A stretch of DNA of 64,000 bases from UBA1219 sp045601425 (GTDB taxonomy: Bacteria > Bacteroidota > Bacteroidia > Bacteroidales > P3). The first letter of the stretch is position 1. The number at the start of each line of letters is the position of its first letter. The translations under genes were made by a program, and so were the position numbers. A model generated the notes under the pieces. It did not search any database, was not told the DNA's origin, and worked only from the letters and a program-made list of their open reading frames with translations. This document shows, piece by piece, positions 34,016 to 42,923 of the stretch. The stretch is from the NCBI GenBank assembly GCA_045601425.1, contig JAZRZP010000034.1, forward strand, positions 80,036-144,035, given 5' to 3'.

Positions 34016-35182
34016 TCAGCTGAATAAGTCCTTCATTCTGGAGAAGAATCCGCGTTCCTGTTTTGACGGTGATGGCTGGAAATTTGCAGAGTTGCGGAGT
34101 TTTTCGAGCAATTCGCGTTCTTCCTTGTTGGCAGATTTTGGTATCCAAACGTTTATGTTCACGAGCATGTCGCCCTTGCCGTATCCGTTCACGTCGGGGA
34201 GTCCCTTGCCGTGGAGGCGGAGTATCTTGCCGGATTGTGTGCCGGGGTCTATTTTCACGCGGACTTTTCCCTGTAGCGCGGGTATTTCTATCGAAGTGCC
34301 GAGTATGGCATCCGGAATGGTGATGAATGCGTTGTAGAGGATGTTGTTGTCTTGGCGTTCGAAGGTTTCGTGCGGAATTTCCTCGATTTGGACTATGAGG
34401 TCGCCGGGGATTCCGTCGTGAGGTGCGGCATGACCTTTGCCGCTCATTGAGAACTGCATTCCGGTGGCGACGCCGGCAGGAATGTTCACGGTGATGATTT
34501 CTTCAGACTGGATGATTCCTTCGCCGTAACAGTCGGGGCATTTGGTTTTTATGCTTTTTCCAGTTCCGCCGCAGTGCGGGCAAACCGATTGAGTCTGCAT
34601 TTGTCCGAGTATGGTGCGTCGTGTTTCCACAACCACACCGCTGCCGTGGCAGTGGCTGCAGGTTTCCATGTCGCTGTTTTTGGCACCGCTGCCGTTGCAC
34701 GACTTGCAGGGGACGTATTTCTTCACTTTGTATTTTTTTTCGCAGCCGGTGGCAATTTCTTCGAGGGTGAGTTTGGCTTTGATGCGAAGGTTTCCGCCTT
34801 GTTGTCTCGGACGGCGGTAGTTCTGCTGGCGTCCGCTGCTGAAACCACCGAAACCTCCGAAGCCGCCACTTCCGCCGAAGAGGTCGCCGAAAATGCTTCC
34901 GAATTGAGAGAAAATGTCGTCCATGCTCATGCCGCCGCCACCACCGAAGCCCTGTCCATTGACGCCGGCGTGGCCGAACTGGTCGTAACGCGAGCGTTTG
35001 TCGGGATTGCTGAGTACGTCGTAAGCTTCGGCAGCTTCCTTGAATTTTTCTTCGGCTTCCTTGTCGCCCGGATTGCGGTCGGGGTGGTATTTCAAAGCCA
35101 GTTTGCGATAAGCTTTCTTCAACTCATCGGCAGAAGCGTTCTTGTCAACGCCCAATATTTCATAATAGTCTCTTTGTGCCAT
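34016..35182 (-). CDS. dnaJ: Chaperone DnaJ
   Basis: DnaJ delivers unfolded protein to DnaK and stimulates its ATPase. The 388-aa protein has a J domain (residues 1-70, with HPD in YHPDRNPGD), a Gly/Phe-rich linker (about 75-125, many GFGG repeats), a zinc domain with four CXXCXGXG repeats (CKSCNGSG, CSHCHGSG, CPHCGGTG, CPDCYGEG), and the C-terminal substrate domains. It lies 36 bases after grpE. dnaK is not in the window. The co-chaperone pair grpE-dnaJ with cvpA downstream forms one operon. Confidence 0.98.
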   Translation of the reverse strand: MAQRDYYEILGVDKNASADELKKAYRKLALKYHPDRNPGDKEAEEKFKEAAEAYDVLSNPDKRSRYDQFGHAGVNGQGFGGGGGMSMDDIFSQFGSIFGDLFGGSGGFGGFGGFSSGRQQNYRRPRQQGGNLRIKAKLTLEEIATGCEKKYKVKKYVPCKSCNGSGAKNSDMETCSHCHGSGVVVETRRTILGQMQTQSVCPHCGGTGKSIKTKCPDCYGEGIIQSEEIITVNIPAGVATGMQFSMSGKGHAAPHDGIPGDLIVQIEEIPHETFERQDNNILYNAFITIPDAILGTSIEIPALQGKVRVKIDPGTQSGKILRLHGKGLPDVNGYGKGDMLVNINVWIPKSANKEERELLEKLRNSANFQPSPSKQERGFFSRMKDLFS

Positions 35183-35218
35183 TTAATTTGTGTGATTTTC
35201 GCGGGCCGTTATTTATGT

Positions 35219-35788
35219 TTATATGGCTACGACAACTTTTGCGTAGCGTATAACTTTGTCGTTCAGGAAGTAACCTTTTTCCACGACGTCGACGACTGTG
35301 CCTTTTTGAGCTTCGTCGGTGGCAGGGAACTGCGTTATGGCTTCGTGGAGGTCTTCGTTGAATTTTTCGCCTTTGGCTTCGATGGCTTTCAGGCCTTTTT
35401 GCTGGAGGGTGTTCATGAGTTTGTTGTAAATGAGCTGCATTCCTTCTTTGGCCGATTCGTCGGTGGTGGCAAGCAGTGCGCGCTCGAAGTCGTCGACGAT
35501 GGGCAGTATGGCTTTAATGGTTTCCTGTGCACCGTAAATGAGGAGGTCGTTTTTTTCCTTGGCGGTACGCTTGCGGTAGTTCTCGTACTCGGAGTATGTT
35601 CGCAAGTATTTGTCGTTGAGTTCGTTGAGCTTTTCGCCTAATTCCTGTATTTGGGTTTCGTCGGCCGATTTCTTGCAGTTTTTCTTCTCCTTTTTGTCTT
35701 TTTTGGGAGTTTCCTGTTGTTCCTGATTCTGTGTATTTTCCTGATTCTGTACTGTTTCTTGATTCTGTGTTTGTTCTTTATCTTCCAT
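35219..35788 (-). CDS. grpE: Nucleotide exchange factor GrpE
   Basis: GrpE releases ADP from DnaK. The 189-aa protein has a low-complexity N-terminus with repeated QNQE units (about residues 5-35) and a Lys/Glu-rich stretch, then a long coiled coil (IQELGEKLNELNDKYLRTYSEYENYRKR), and the C-terminal beta domain with ILPIVDDFERAL and VVDVVEKGYFLNDKVIRYAKVVV. The frame is open to 35911, but the extra 41 residues overlap the end of the OstA-like gene; ATG 35788 (MEDKEQTQ) fits the family and spacing. Confidence 0.96.
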   Translation of the reverse strand: MEDKEQTQNQETVQNQENTQNQEQQETPKKDKKEKKNCKKSADETQIQELGEKLNELNDKYLRTYSEYENYRKRTAKEKNDLLIYGAQETIKAILPIVDDFERALLATTDESAKEGMQLIYNKLMNTLQQKGLKAIEAKGEKFNEDLHEAITQFPATDEAQKGTVVDVVEKGYFLNDKVIRYAKVVVAI

Positions 35789-35876
35789 TGTCAGTCTGTT
35801 TTTAATTTTTTTTAAAAATCTGCTGTTTTTCAAGGGTGTCAATTTTTTTGCCAAAGCTGACGGTCGTGACATATTG

Positions 35877-37421
35877 TCATTTTTTTTCATTGTTTGCTGA
35901 CGGAATTTCATGCCATGTGTAAATGTCGTCCTTTTTTGCCGGGCGGAAGTCGCCGAACCACCGGAACCCTTTTATGAACTTTTTGTCGTCGGGGAGTTGC
36001 AATACGGGGTAGCACTGCATGTCGGGTTTTATGTAGGTGGCGACGCGGTAGGGTTTGCGGTCTTTGAAGTAGATGCGCATGTCGGAGCCGATTCCGACAT
36101 TTACGCCGATCAGTGCCTGCGAGCTGTCGGGCTGGTCTTCGGTGAGGTAGTAGACCGACTGTGCGTTTCCGAGCACATCGGCGTAGGTGGGTTCGCCATC
36201 GCTGAAATATACGATGCTGTTTTTGCCCTTAATCTGGTTGTACTGCAGTGTGTCGACGGATTCTATGATGAAAGCGTTGCTCCGGAGCCGGATGTTTTTT
36301 GCTCCTGACGTGTCGAGTTTTATCATGATGGTGTCGGCGGTGCACTGTTCGTTTCCGTACCATGCAATGGGGTTGCGGTAAAGTGTTATCAGAGAGTCGT
36401 TTATGTCGTAGAATGCAGAGTCGCACAGACCTTGGAAATCTTCGCGGAAAAGTTTTACGTGATGGAATGCCGATACGTCTTTGAAGGAGTTGGTGTCGTC
36501 GGTGTGAGCGTAGATGGTGTCGGAGTGCATGAAGAGAGTGTCTTTTTTGTCGTTGACGAACATGGCGGTGGCTTTTACCGTAACGAAATTGTAGTGGCGG
36601 TATTCGTCGGTTTCGGCATAGTGTCCGGTACAGATGACGTTGTTGGTTGAATCCCAAAGGTTTACATTGTTTCTGGCGATGCCGAACTTCTGCCTGCGGT
36701 AGTAGTCGAGGGTGTCGCACCGCAAAACCTGACTTCCGCTTCTGACGGAGGACTGACGGTTTGAGGAGGAATGTCCGTCGGAAGTGTTGTAGGAGCCGGA
36801 TTCGCTGTATATCACTGTGCTGTCGCTGTATATGTAGGTTGGACCGTAAAAGACGGCTGTGTTTGTGTTGGTGTTGTAAGTCATTGTGTCGGTGTATATT
36901 ACCGAAAGGGAATCGCTGAGGACAACGCTGTCGCAAATGAAAAACTCGTTAAGGTTCGAGTAATAGAGACCGTTTTTGCTGTCGAGGGTATTGTTCTTGT
37001 TCACGGCGTGTCCGTGTTTGGTGTACCGGGCAGTGGAAGTGTTGCGGTCGTAGGATAGGTATGTGGTCAGGAGCGAAGTGGCACCGTCGATGAGCAGTAC
37101 TTCTTCCCCCCATATTTCGATGATGCGGGTGTCTCCGTTGTAGAAGAGTTTGTCACCGAAAATGGTGGTGGTGTCGGAAAGTTCGATTACGATGTTCCGG
37201 AAAGCGGTGAAGTTGTTCTTTCGGGTGTCGAAATGGGCAGAATCGGAATTCAGTACCATGCCTTCATGGGTTGCCCGCACCGATTTGTAAAGAATCCATA
37301 CGTCGGGGTTCTTTGAATTGCGGGTTCCCATACCAGACTGATATTCAATGAGTTTTTGGGAAAAAGCGTTCACGCAGAGTATGGTGAAAAGTACTGTTGT
37401 GACAAATTTTTTAAGATGCAT
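35877..37421 (-). CDS. OstA-like protein (LptA/LptD N-domain family)
   Basis: The 514-aa protein has a signal peptide (KKFVTTVLFTILCVNAFS) and a long run of short beta strands in the pattern of the OstA/LptA jellyroll, with many D-S-x-x-x-Y repeats such as SDSAHFDTRKNNFTAF, DKLFYNGDTRIIEIWG and GLYYSNLNEFFICDSVV. LptA bridges the periplasm to carry lipopolysaccharide to LptD. The protein is longer than LptA (about 180 aa) and lacks the LptD barrel, as in the OstA-like proteins common in Bacteroidota. It is the first gene of the chaperone operon, with a full promoter at 37442-37472. Confidence 0.85.
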   Translation of the reverse strand: MHLKKFVTTVLFTILCVNAFSQKLIEYQSGMGTRNSKNPDVWILYKSVRATHEGMVLNSDSAHFDTRKNNFTAFRNIVIELSDTTTIFGDKLFYNGDTRIIEIWGEEVLLIDGATSLLTTYLSYDRNTSTARYTKHGHAVNKNNTLDSKNGLYYSNLNEFFICDSVVLSDSLSVIYTDTMTYNTNTNTAVFYGPTYIYSDSTVIYSESGSYNTSDGHSSSNRQSSVRSGSQVLRCDTLDYYRRQKFGIARNNVNLWDSTNNVICTGHYAETDEYRHYNFVTVKATAMFVNDKKDTLFMHSDTIYAHTDDTNSFKDVSAFHHVKLFREDFQGLCDSAFYDINDSLITLYRNPIAWYGNEQCTADTIMIKLDTSGAKNIRLRSNAFIIESVDTLQYNQIKGKNSIVYFSDGEPTYADVLGNAQSVYYLTEDQPDSSQALIGVNVGIGSDMRIYFKDRKPYRVATYIKPDMQCYPVLQLPDDKKFIKGFRWFGDFRPAKKDDIYTWHEIPSANNEKK

Positions 37422-37441
37422 TTTTATCGTTTTTCATTTTG

Positions 37442-37472
37442 CAAAAGTACTTAAATTTTTGCTCATGACCAA
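37442..37472 (-). promoter_or_regulatory. Promoter of the OstA-like/grpE/dnaJ/cvpA operon
   Basis: On the minus strand TTG (37472-37470), 20 bases, TACTTTTG (37449-37442). It stands almost back to back with the plus-strand promoter at 37488-37519. Confidence 0.75.
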
Positions 37473-37487
37473 ATTTTCTTTGCAATC

Positions 37488-37519
37488 TTGTTTCTTTTCG
37501 TGAAAAAATCGTATTTTTG
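37488..37519 (+). promoter_or_regulatory. Promoter of the membrane protein/mnmE/dehydrogenase/mltG operon
   Basis: TTG (37488-37490), 21 bases, TATTTTTG (37512-37519). Confidence 0.65.
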
Positions 37520-37540
37520 CAAATTCAAAAACAGGTGAGT

Positions 37541-38041
37541 ATGACGGTAAAAAACTATCCTTCGAAAGTGAAAAGACAGGCACTATTGTCTTGTATTGTC
37601 GGAGCTTTGTTGCTGATATTCAGCGCTTTGACTCAATTTTTACGAAACTTTAATTTTATGCTTGAAGATGAGAAAAAGCAGATGATACTTGTCGTTGCTG
37701 CCGTTTTTCTGGCGGTATTTCAGTATGTTTACCTGCGTACCATTATGAAACGGCGTCTGCAGCGGGCTACATATTCGACTTTCGAGGAACGCATAGGTGT
37801 TTATTATCGAGAAAACGTTCTTGCATACTGGATTTCGGTTTTGGTGCTGCTCCTAATGTCAGTGATAGGTCTTTTTGTGGACAATACGTTGCTTGTGGGG
37901 CTGGTGGCACTTATGCTGGTCTTTTCGATAATGATTCTGAATCCGGATCCGTGTCGCATGAAAATAGACCTGAATCTTACCGATGAAGAAGTGGCAAAGG
38001 TGTATGGAGACAAATGGAACGAAGTTGAGGAGAAAAATTGA
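37541..38041 (+). CDS. Small membrane protein upstream of mnmE, function unknown
   Basis: The 166-aa protein has four hydrophobic segments in two pairs (about residues 14-33, 46-64, 92-111 and 114-130), with a basic stretch TIMKRRLQRATYSTFEERI between the pairs and a polar C-terminus (RMKIDLNLTDEEVAKVYGDKWNEVEEKN, last 28 residues). No family is recognised with confidence. ATG 37541 is chosen because the longer frame from 37517 begins inside the -7 element. The stop lies two bases before the mnmE ATG, so the two are tightly coupled and it heads the operon. Confidence 0.75.
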   Translation: MTVKNYPSKVKRQALLSCIVGALLLIFSALTQFLRNFNFMLEDEKKQMILVVAAVFLAVFQYVYLRTIMKRRLQRATYSTFEERIGVYYRENVLAYWISVLVLLLMSVIGLFVDNTLLVGLVALMLVFSIMILNPDPCRMKIDLNLTDEEVAKVYGDKWNEVEEKN

Positions 38042-38043
38042 TT

Positions 38044-39423
38044 ATGCAGAATAGGGAAACGATATGTGCGTTGTCAACTCCTGCCGGTGTGGGTGGCATA
38101 GCGGTAATAAGAATTTCCGGACCGGAAACTTTGGAGATATGCAACGGCCTGCTGTTCAGTAGGATAGGAGAGAAGGTTGCAGAACGGTTAAGACCGAATA
38201 TGGCCCGTTTCTGCTGCTTCGGTTGCGGAAAAGAATTCGTGGATGAAGTCGTTGCGACATATTTCAAGGCACCGCATTCCTACACGGGAGAAGATGTTTT
38301 GGAAATATCGTGTCACGGTTCGGTTTACGTGCAGAAAAAAATTCTGGAGACTGTCATTGCGAGAGGTGCCAGACTGGCGGAACCGGGCGAATTCACCATG
38401 AGGGCTTTCCTTTCCGGAAAACTTGACCTGTCGCAGGCTGAAGCCGTGGCCGACCTTATAGATTCCAAGTCCGAAATGGCACATCGTCTGGCTGTAAATC
38501 AGCTGCGTGGCGGGTTTTCAAAGCGACTGTCGGAGCTGAGGCAAAAGTTCGTCGACATTTCTGCACTGCTCGAATTGGAGTTGGATTTTAGCGACGAAGA
38601 CGTGGAATTTGCTGATAGGAATGCTTTAATTAATACGCTTCAATATATTGAAAACGAGATTGATGTGCTTTTGAAATCCTTTAAGTCGGGGAATGCCTTG
38701 AAGAATGGTGTCCCGGTGGCGATAATAGGTAAACCGAATGTCGGAAAATCCACTCTCCTGAATGCCCTGCTTGACGAGGACAGAGCCATCGTTTCCGATA
38801 CTCCCGGCACCACGCGAGATACCATTGAGGACACTGTCGTATTCGATGGGATAACCTTCCGTTTCATAGATACAGCGGGAATACGCAGTAGCTGCGATGA
38901 AATTGAAAATTTCGGCATAGAGCGGACTTTCAAGGCCGTAGAAAAGGCACAGATTGTGCTGTACATGGTCGATGCGGCAAACGGCGACACCGACGGTACG
39001 GTCAGGGAAATAGAAGATTTCCGTAAAAACGAAATCCTTGCCGACAAGACTTTCTTTGCAGTGGCGAATAAAACAGATATTTCCACGGCGGAAAATCTGT
39101 CGCCGGAAGGTGTTGAGGTATTGAGGATTTCGGCAAAGAATAAAGATGGTATTACGTTGATTATAAACAGATTGACAGGTTTATTTAAAGAAGGGCTTGA
39201 TAATGATGGAACGATGCTTACAAATCTGCGGCACTATGAAGCCATGTCGAAACTGAAAGAATCGGTTTTGTGTATCAGAAATGGTCTGAATCAGGGTATT
39301 GCAGGTGATCTGGTGATGGTTGACATACGTCAGGCTTTGTATTACATCGGTCTGATAACCGGCGAGGTATCGACGGATGAAATACTCGGTACCATTTTCG
39401 GACGGTTCTGTATCGGGAAATAA
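38044..39423 (+). CDS. mnmE: tRNA uridine-5-carboxymethylaminomethyl synthesis GTPase MnmE
   Basis: MnmE with MnmG modifies the wobble uridine of certain tRNAs. The 459-aa protein has the N-terminal tetrahydrofolate-binding domain (ETICALSTPAGVGGIAVIRISG), a central helical domain, the inserted G domain (G1 GKPNVGKSTLLN, G2/G3 TPGTTRDTI and DTAG, G4 NKTD), and the C-terminal FGRFCIGK with the catalytic cysteine. A TTG six bases upstream gives a longer frame, but ATG 38044 is the better start. Length is normal. Confidence 0.97.
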   Translation: MQNRETICALSTPAGVGGIAVIRISGPETLEICNGLLFSRIGEKVAERLRPNMARFCCFGCGKEFVDEVVATYFKAPHSYTGEDVLEISCHGSVYVQKKILETVIARGARLAEPGEFTMRAFLSGKLDLSQAEAVADLIDSKSEMAHRLAVNQLRGGFSKRLSELRQKFVDISALLELELDFSDEDVEFADRNALINTLQYIENEIDVLLKSFKSGNALKNGVPVAIIGKPNVGKSTLLNALLDEDRAIVSDTPGTTRDTIEDTVVFDGITFRFIDTAGIRSSCDEIENFGIERTFKAVEKAQIVLYMVDAANGDTDGTVREIEDFRKNEILADKTFFAVANKTDISTAENLSPEGVEVLRISAKNKDGITLIINRLTGLFKEGLDNDGTMLTNLRHYEAMSKLKESVLCIRNGLNQGIAGDLVMVDIRQALYYIGLITGEVSTDEILGTIFGRFCIGK

Positions 39424-39466
39424 ATTGCATTTTGCAGATATAAAAAAACAAATAATATAGTGTAAC

Positions 39467-40402
39467 ATGAAAATTTCTGTCGTAGAACCACTGGGAATCA
39501 GTGAATTGAAATTCAAGGAATTGCAAAAAGAATTTGAAGGTAAGGGACACGAGTTCGTGTATTTTCTCGACCGCAACGAAAATGCAGACGAGATGACCCG
39601 CCGGATAGGCGATGCCGACATAGCGGTACTCTCGAACATAAAACTTTCAGGAGAAACAATGGGGCGCTGTCCGAATCTGAAATTCCTGCCGGTGGCATTC
39701 ACCGGACTTGACCACATTGATTTGGATTATTGTAATGCTCACAATATTAAGGTTTTGAATGCTTCTGGCTATTCTACAGTAGCAGTAAGTGAACTCGCAA
39801 TAGGGCTCATGCTTGATGTGTTCCGAAAGATAACGGCTTTCGACGGGACAATACGCAAAGGAGGCATGCGAGGTGCATTTCTCGGCCGCGAATTGAAGGG
39901 TAAAACCGTCGGCGTTGTCGGCACGGGAGCCATCGGCACACAGGTTGTCCGTATATTGAAAGCCTTTGGCTGTGATGTTCTGGCATACAGCCGCTCCGAA
40001 CGCGAAGAAGTGAAAAAACTCGGGGCAGAATACGTCTCGCTCAACGAACTGATGCAGAATTCCGATATCGTAACACTTCACGTGCCGTTGAACGGAGAAA
40101 CACGGCATCTTGTGGGAAAAGAGCAGCTTGCCCTCATGAAATCCACTGCCGTACTGATAAATACCGCACGAGGAAACGTCGTGGACATTGAAGAACTTGC
40201 ACGACTGCTGAAAGCCGGCAAGATTGCAGGTGCAGGCGTTGACGTTTACGAAAACGAACCTCCGCTGCCCGAAAACCATCCTCTTTGCGGTGCCCCCAAC
40301 TGCGTAATGGTTCCGCACATAGCCTACGCCACGCGTGAGGCCTTCGACATACGTGCCGACATAGTTATGAACAATATCCGTAAATATTTAGGAATCAATT
40401 AA
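39467..40402 (+). CDS. D-isomer-specific 2-hydroxyacid dehydrogenase family protein
   Basis: The 311-aa protein has the two-domain plan of the family. The NAD-binding loop is VGVVGTGAIGTQVVRIL (about residues 146-162), and the catalytic residues are Arg in LINTARGNVVD, Glu in DVYENEPPLP and His in MVPHIAYAT. Family members reduce 2-oxo acids or oxidise D-2-hydroxy acids; phosphoglycerate, glycerate and lactate enzymes are all possible. It has no C-terminal ACT domain, which argues against the long form of SerA. It lies between mnmE and mltG in one operon, which gives no hint of the substrate. Confidence 0.88.
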   Translation: MKISVVEPLGISELKFKELQKEFEGKGHEFVYFLDRNENADEMTRRIGDADIAVLSNIKLSGETMGRCPNLKFLPVAFTGLDHIDLDYCNAHNIKVLNASGYSTVAVSELAIGLMLDVFRKITAFDGTIRKGGMRGAFLGRELKGKTVGVVGTGAIGTQVVRILKAFGCDVLAYSRSEREEVKKLGAEYVSLNELMQNSDIVTLHVPLNGETRHLVGKEQLALMKSTAVLINTARGNVVDIEELARLLKAGKIAGAGVDVYENEPPLPENHPLCGAPNCVMVPHIAYATREAFDIRADIVMNNIRKYLGIN

Positions 40403-40415
40403 ATAACTTGTACAG

Positions 40416-41510
40416 ATGGAAGACGGGAATGCTGTTAATGCCGGTAATGAGGAAATGGTTGAAAACAAACGGATTTCACAAAAGAAACGCCGTCGTAACA
40501 TTGTGTTGCTTTCGGTGTTCGTGGCATTGCTGGTTGTCGGTGCAGTGGCATGGAAATGTTTGCTGAACGCCAACAGGCTGGCTGTTACTGAGGATACAGT
40601 GATATATATCCCTACCGGGGCTGATTACGGGTCAGCGGTTGATACCCTGATGGCTCACAACTGTCTGAAAGACACGGTGTTCTTCTCAAAACTTGCACGT
40701 TACAAAAAATACCCGTCGTATGTACGTCCGGGGAGATACCTGCTGAAACCCGATATGGATGTCAATATGTTGCTGAACAAGCTGAAATCGGGCAATCAGG
40801 ACCCTGTGCGCGTGACTATCGGGAAATTCCGTACGAAAGAATCTCTGGCGGGAAGGGTGTCGAAAAAGTTCGAATTCGATTCGCTGCAGCTACTCGCCGC
40901 ACTGAACAGCGATTCGCTGATGAACACATTCGGCTGTTCTGCGGAAAATGCACTTGCCTTGTTCACACAGAATACTTACGAAATATACTGGAATACCTCG
41001 CCCGAAAATTTTCTCGCACGCATGAAGACCGAAACCGACCGTTTTTGGAAGGGTGGACGCCATAATAGTGCAAAAAAAATGGAAATGACGGTGAATGAGA
41101 TTGTTACGCTTGCATCCATTGTTGAGGAGGAAACCAATAGGAATGACGAGAAAGCCGACATTGCCAGTGTTTACCTCAACCGTCTGAGAAAGGGAATGCT
41201 CCTGCAGGCCGACCCAACGGTAAAATTCGCTCTTCAGGATTTTGAAATCCGCAGGGTGCTCAACCGCCATCTTCAGTACGACAGTCCGTACAATACCTAC
41301 ATGTACAAGGGACTGCCTCCGGCTCCGATATGCATTCCGTCGCAAAAAACCATTGATGCGGTTTTGGAAAACAAAAAGACGGACTATCTTTATTTCTGCG
41401 CTAAAGAAGACTTTTCAGGATACCATAATTTCGCAAGGTCGGTGGAAGAACACAACGTCAATGCTGCGAAGTTCCGCAATGAACTGAACAAACGGAAGAT
41501 ATACAAATAA
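40416..41510 (+). CDS. mltG: Endolytic murein transglycosylase MltG
   Basis: MltG cuts nascent glycan strands at the inner membrane and sets their length. The 364-aa protein has a short cytoplasmic N-terminus rich in Lys/Arg, one membrane segment (about residues 28-46), a LysM-like region (VRPGRYLLKPDMDVNMLLNKLKSG), and the YceG catalytic domain with TLASIVEEETNRNDEK, which contains the catalytic Glu, then LNRLRKGMLLQADPTV and GLPPAPICIPS. It lies 13 bases after the dehydrogenase gene and ends the operon at a strong terminator. Confidence 0.94.
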   Translation: MEDGNAVNAGNEEMVENKRISQKKRRRNIVLLSVFVALLVVGAVAWKCLLNANRLAVTEDTVIYIPTGADYGSAVDTLMAHNCLKDTVFFSKLARYKKYPSYVRPGRYLLKPDMDVNMLLNKLKSGNQDPVRVTIGKFRTKESLAGRVSKKFEFDSLQLLAALNSDSLMNTFGCSAENALALFTQNTYEIYWNTSPENFLARMKTETDRFWKGGRHNSAKKMEMTVNEIVTLASIVEEETNRNDEKADIASVYLNRLRKGMLLQADPTVKFALQDFEIRRVLNRHLQYDSPYNTYMYKGLPPAPICIPSQKTIDAVLENKKTDYLYFCAKEDFSGYHNFARSVEEHNVNAAKFRNELNKRKIYK

Positions 41511-41514
41511 TAAG

Positions 41515-41543
41515 AAAAGAGCCGGAAAAAATCCGGCTCTTTT
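41515..41543. terminator. Terminator after mltG
   Basis: Stem AAAAGAGCCGGA / TCCGGCTCTTTT. It also marks the left limit of the mobile-element debris; the polyvalent-protein fragment stops being recognisable exactly here. Confidence 0.9.
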
Positions 41544-42358
41544 CTCATACTGCTCACTTCCATGATAAACAACCAAAGGTTCTCCATTTTCATCAACTAC
41601 TTTAGAAACAGAATAACTATAACTTTTGATAATTTGTTCAGCATAACCACTTGCTTTATCATACGAATCCTTATCAAAATGTTTCATTTCTTGTGCAGGA
41701 ACGTGTGTCATAAAAGCAATACGAGGCATTCTATGATTTTTGGCTATATCATCGTGATCGTATGTTATGTTATAGTCCATAGTACTTGCTACATGAAATC
41801 CTATTGTTTTAGTATATATCTGCGATAAATTTTGTTTAGGACTTAAATAGCAATCTAAATGTGTAGCTCCTTCCTCTCTGATAAAATCTTTAATAGCATA
41901 TAAAAATCCTTTCTTATAAGATGGATTAAGTGAAAATACACTTATCAGATTTCCATTAGGTTCTATAGCAAAACCGCACAATCCATCATCACTTATAAAA
42001 CATTTGCAATCAGAATAATCATCGTGCAAATCTACAAGTTCTCCATTCTTAAGGTAGTTTCTGTTTATCTCAAAAATGTTATGGAATAGTTTAGGATTTA
42101 CTTCTCCTAATTTAAATGTACTTGTTTTATGAGTTAAATCAGTCCTGAAAGTAAACCCTGTGCCGCTGTTTTTGGAGAGAAGTCTTTCATGTATTGCTCC
42201 CAATCTGCGTTTGAATTCATCTGTTCTATCACTACTGTGGTATCTTTGCACATCTTCTTCAGACAATCTTCTACTCTCTTCTTGTACTCTTCTAAAGTCA
42301 TCTGTTGTTTCATATTCTCTTCCATTGTATTTATTTTTAAATTGTTTAAAACTATTTT

Positions 42359-42396
42359 GTCTTAATCCTTGTTTTAGTGGAAGTAGGTTTGTGAGT
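42359..42396. repeat. 38-bp direct repeat B, CRISPR-repeat-like
   Basis: Identical over 38 bases to 42939-42976. On the plus strand it starts GTCTTAATCCTTGTTTTAG and ends GGTTTGTGAGT; on the minus strand the 3' end is AAACAAGGATTAAGAC, the style of many CRISPR repeat ends. The copies are 580 bases apart, so this is not an array. Confidence 0.85.
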
Positions 42397-42587
42397 GCAT
42401 GGTTTTTTTTCATTAAAATATTTTATATCTGTATCAAATATATTCATGAGTAAAATATTTTAATAAAAAAACTTGTAGTGACTATGACCCCTTTTCTACT
42501 ATTGTGGGAATAATTTTAATTCTGTTGCCAGGTAGTATTATTAAACTACCCCGAGTCTTAGCTCAGGTATGTTTTCAGCAAAGATTC

Positions 42588-42869
42588 CTACAGAATTTCT
42601 ACTTTTGTCAATTTAAAAGTAAAGCCTTCAGGCAATGTTGTACAGCCTTCAGGGAGTCTTCCTCCTTGTAATTGAGCAACAAAAGCAACATCACCTTTTG
42701 TAAGATGAACATTTACTCTGTTGCATTCAACACCAAGAACATTTGCAGTATCCTGGTGTCCAATTGCAGAAGTAAGACCTTCTGGAAGTTTGTCAACTTC
42801 TGTGAATCTTATTGCACATGGTACATCTACCATCTGCAGGCTGAAAGCATTTAACAAGAATGCTTTCAT
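42588..42869 (-). CDS. DUF1874 ring nuclease (AcrIII-1 / Crn2 family)
   Basis: In this family the enzyme cleaves cyclic tetra-adenylate (cA4), the second messenger of type III CRISPR systems, and thereby turns off Csx1/Csm6-type effectors. Viral members act as anti-CRISPRs (AcrIII-1); cellular ones (Crn2) limit self-damage. The 93-aa protein matches from end to end: FLLNAFSLQM at residues 4-13, AIGHQDTA at 35-42 with His38 in the place of the catalytic His47 of SIRV1 gp29, NRVNVHL at 50-56, and GGRLPEG at 69-75 with Arg71 and Glu74 in the place of the conserved Arg and Glu. Length is slightly under the usual 110. Codons end mostly in A or T, unlike the surrounding chromosome. It lies between two identical CRISPR-like repeats and two polyvalent-protein fragments, and no cas gene is in the window, which favours a mobile-element origin. 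Confidence 0.85.
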   Translation of the reverse strand: MKAFLLNAFSLQMVDVPCAIRFTEVDKLPEGLTSAIGHQDTANVLGVECNRVNVHLTKGDVAFVAQLQGGRLPEGCTTLPEGFTFKLTKVEIL

Positions 42870-42889
42870 AAATAGTTTTTATTTACGTA

Positions 42890-42923
42890 ACATCTCTATC
42901 TATTATATGAGATTATGAGATGT
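42890..42923. promoter_or_regulatory. Inverted repeat upstream of the ring nuclease gene
   Basis: Perfect 7-bp arms ACATCTC (42890-42896) and GAGATGT (42917-42923), 20 bases apart, ending 21 bases before the start codon. It may be an operator or a stem in the leader. Confidence 0.4.

Larger units (their letters stand above)
41415..42413 (-). pseudogene. Polyvalent-protein fragment, copy 1 (GNAT-like and ADP-ribosyltransferase-like parts, truncated both ends)
   Basis: The frame starts at ATG 42413, reads through the 38-bp repeat, then enters sequence of a phage or conjugative-element polyvalent protein: SFKQFKNKYNGREYETTDDF, LLSKNSGTGFTFRTDL, a GNAT-like stretch (GFAIEPNGNLISVFSLNPSY, HLDCYLSPKQNLSQIY, GFHVAS), and SKVVDENGEPLVVYHGSEQ, the hallmark start of the ADP-ribosyltransferase-type domain of such proteins. 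The family-like sequence ends at the mltG terminator (41543); the last 40 or so residues are antisense mltG and not native. The N-terminal FKRWFGDW part found in copy 2 is missing. It is AT-rich with A/T-ending codons, unlike the chromosomal genes on either side. Confidence 0.7.

Noticed and set aside
38038..38043. TTG start for mnmE two codons upstream
   Set aside because: It overlaps the stop codon of the preceding gene, and ATG 38044 gives the normal family start.
42134..42325. Small frame encoding MEENMKQQMTLEEYKK, with a similar one at 43152-43355
   Set aside because: The two resemble each other, but only because the overlapping polyvalent-protein frame is conserved between the copies; that frame has the recognisable motifs and runs on beyond both ends.
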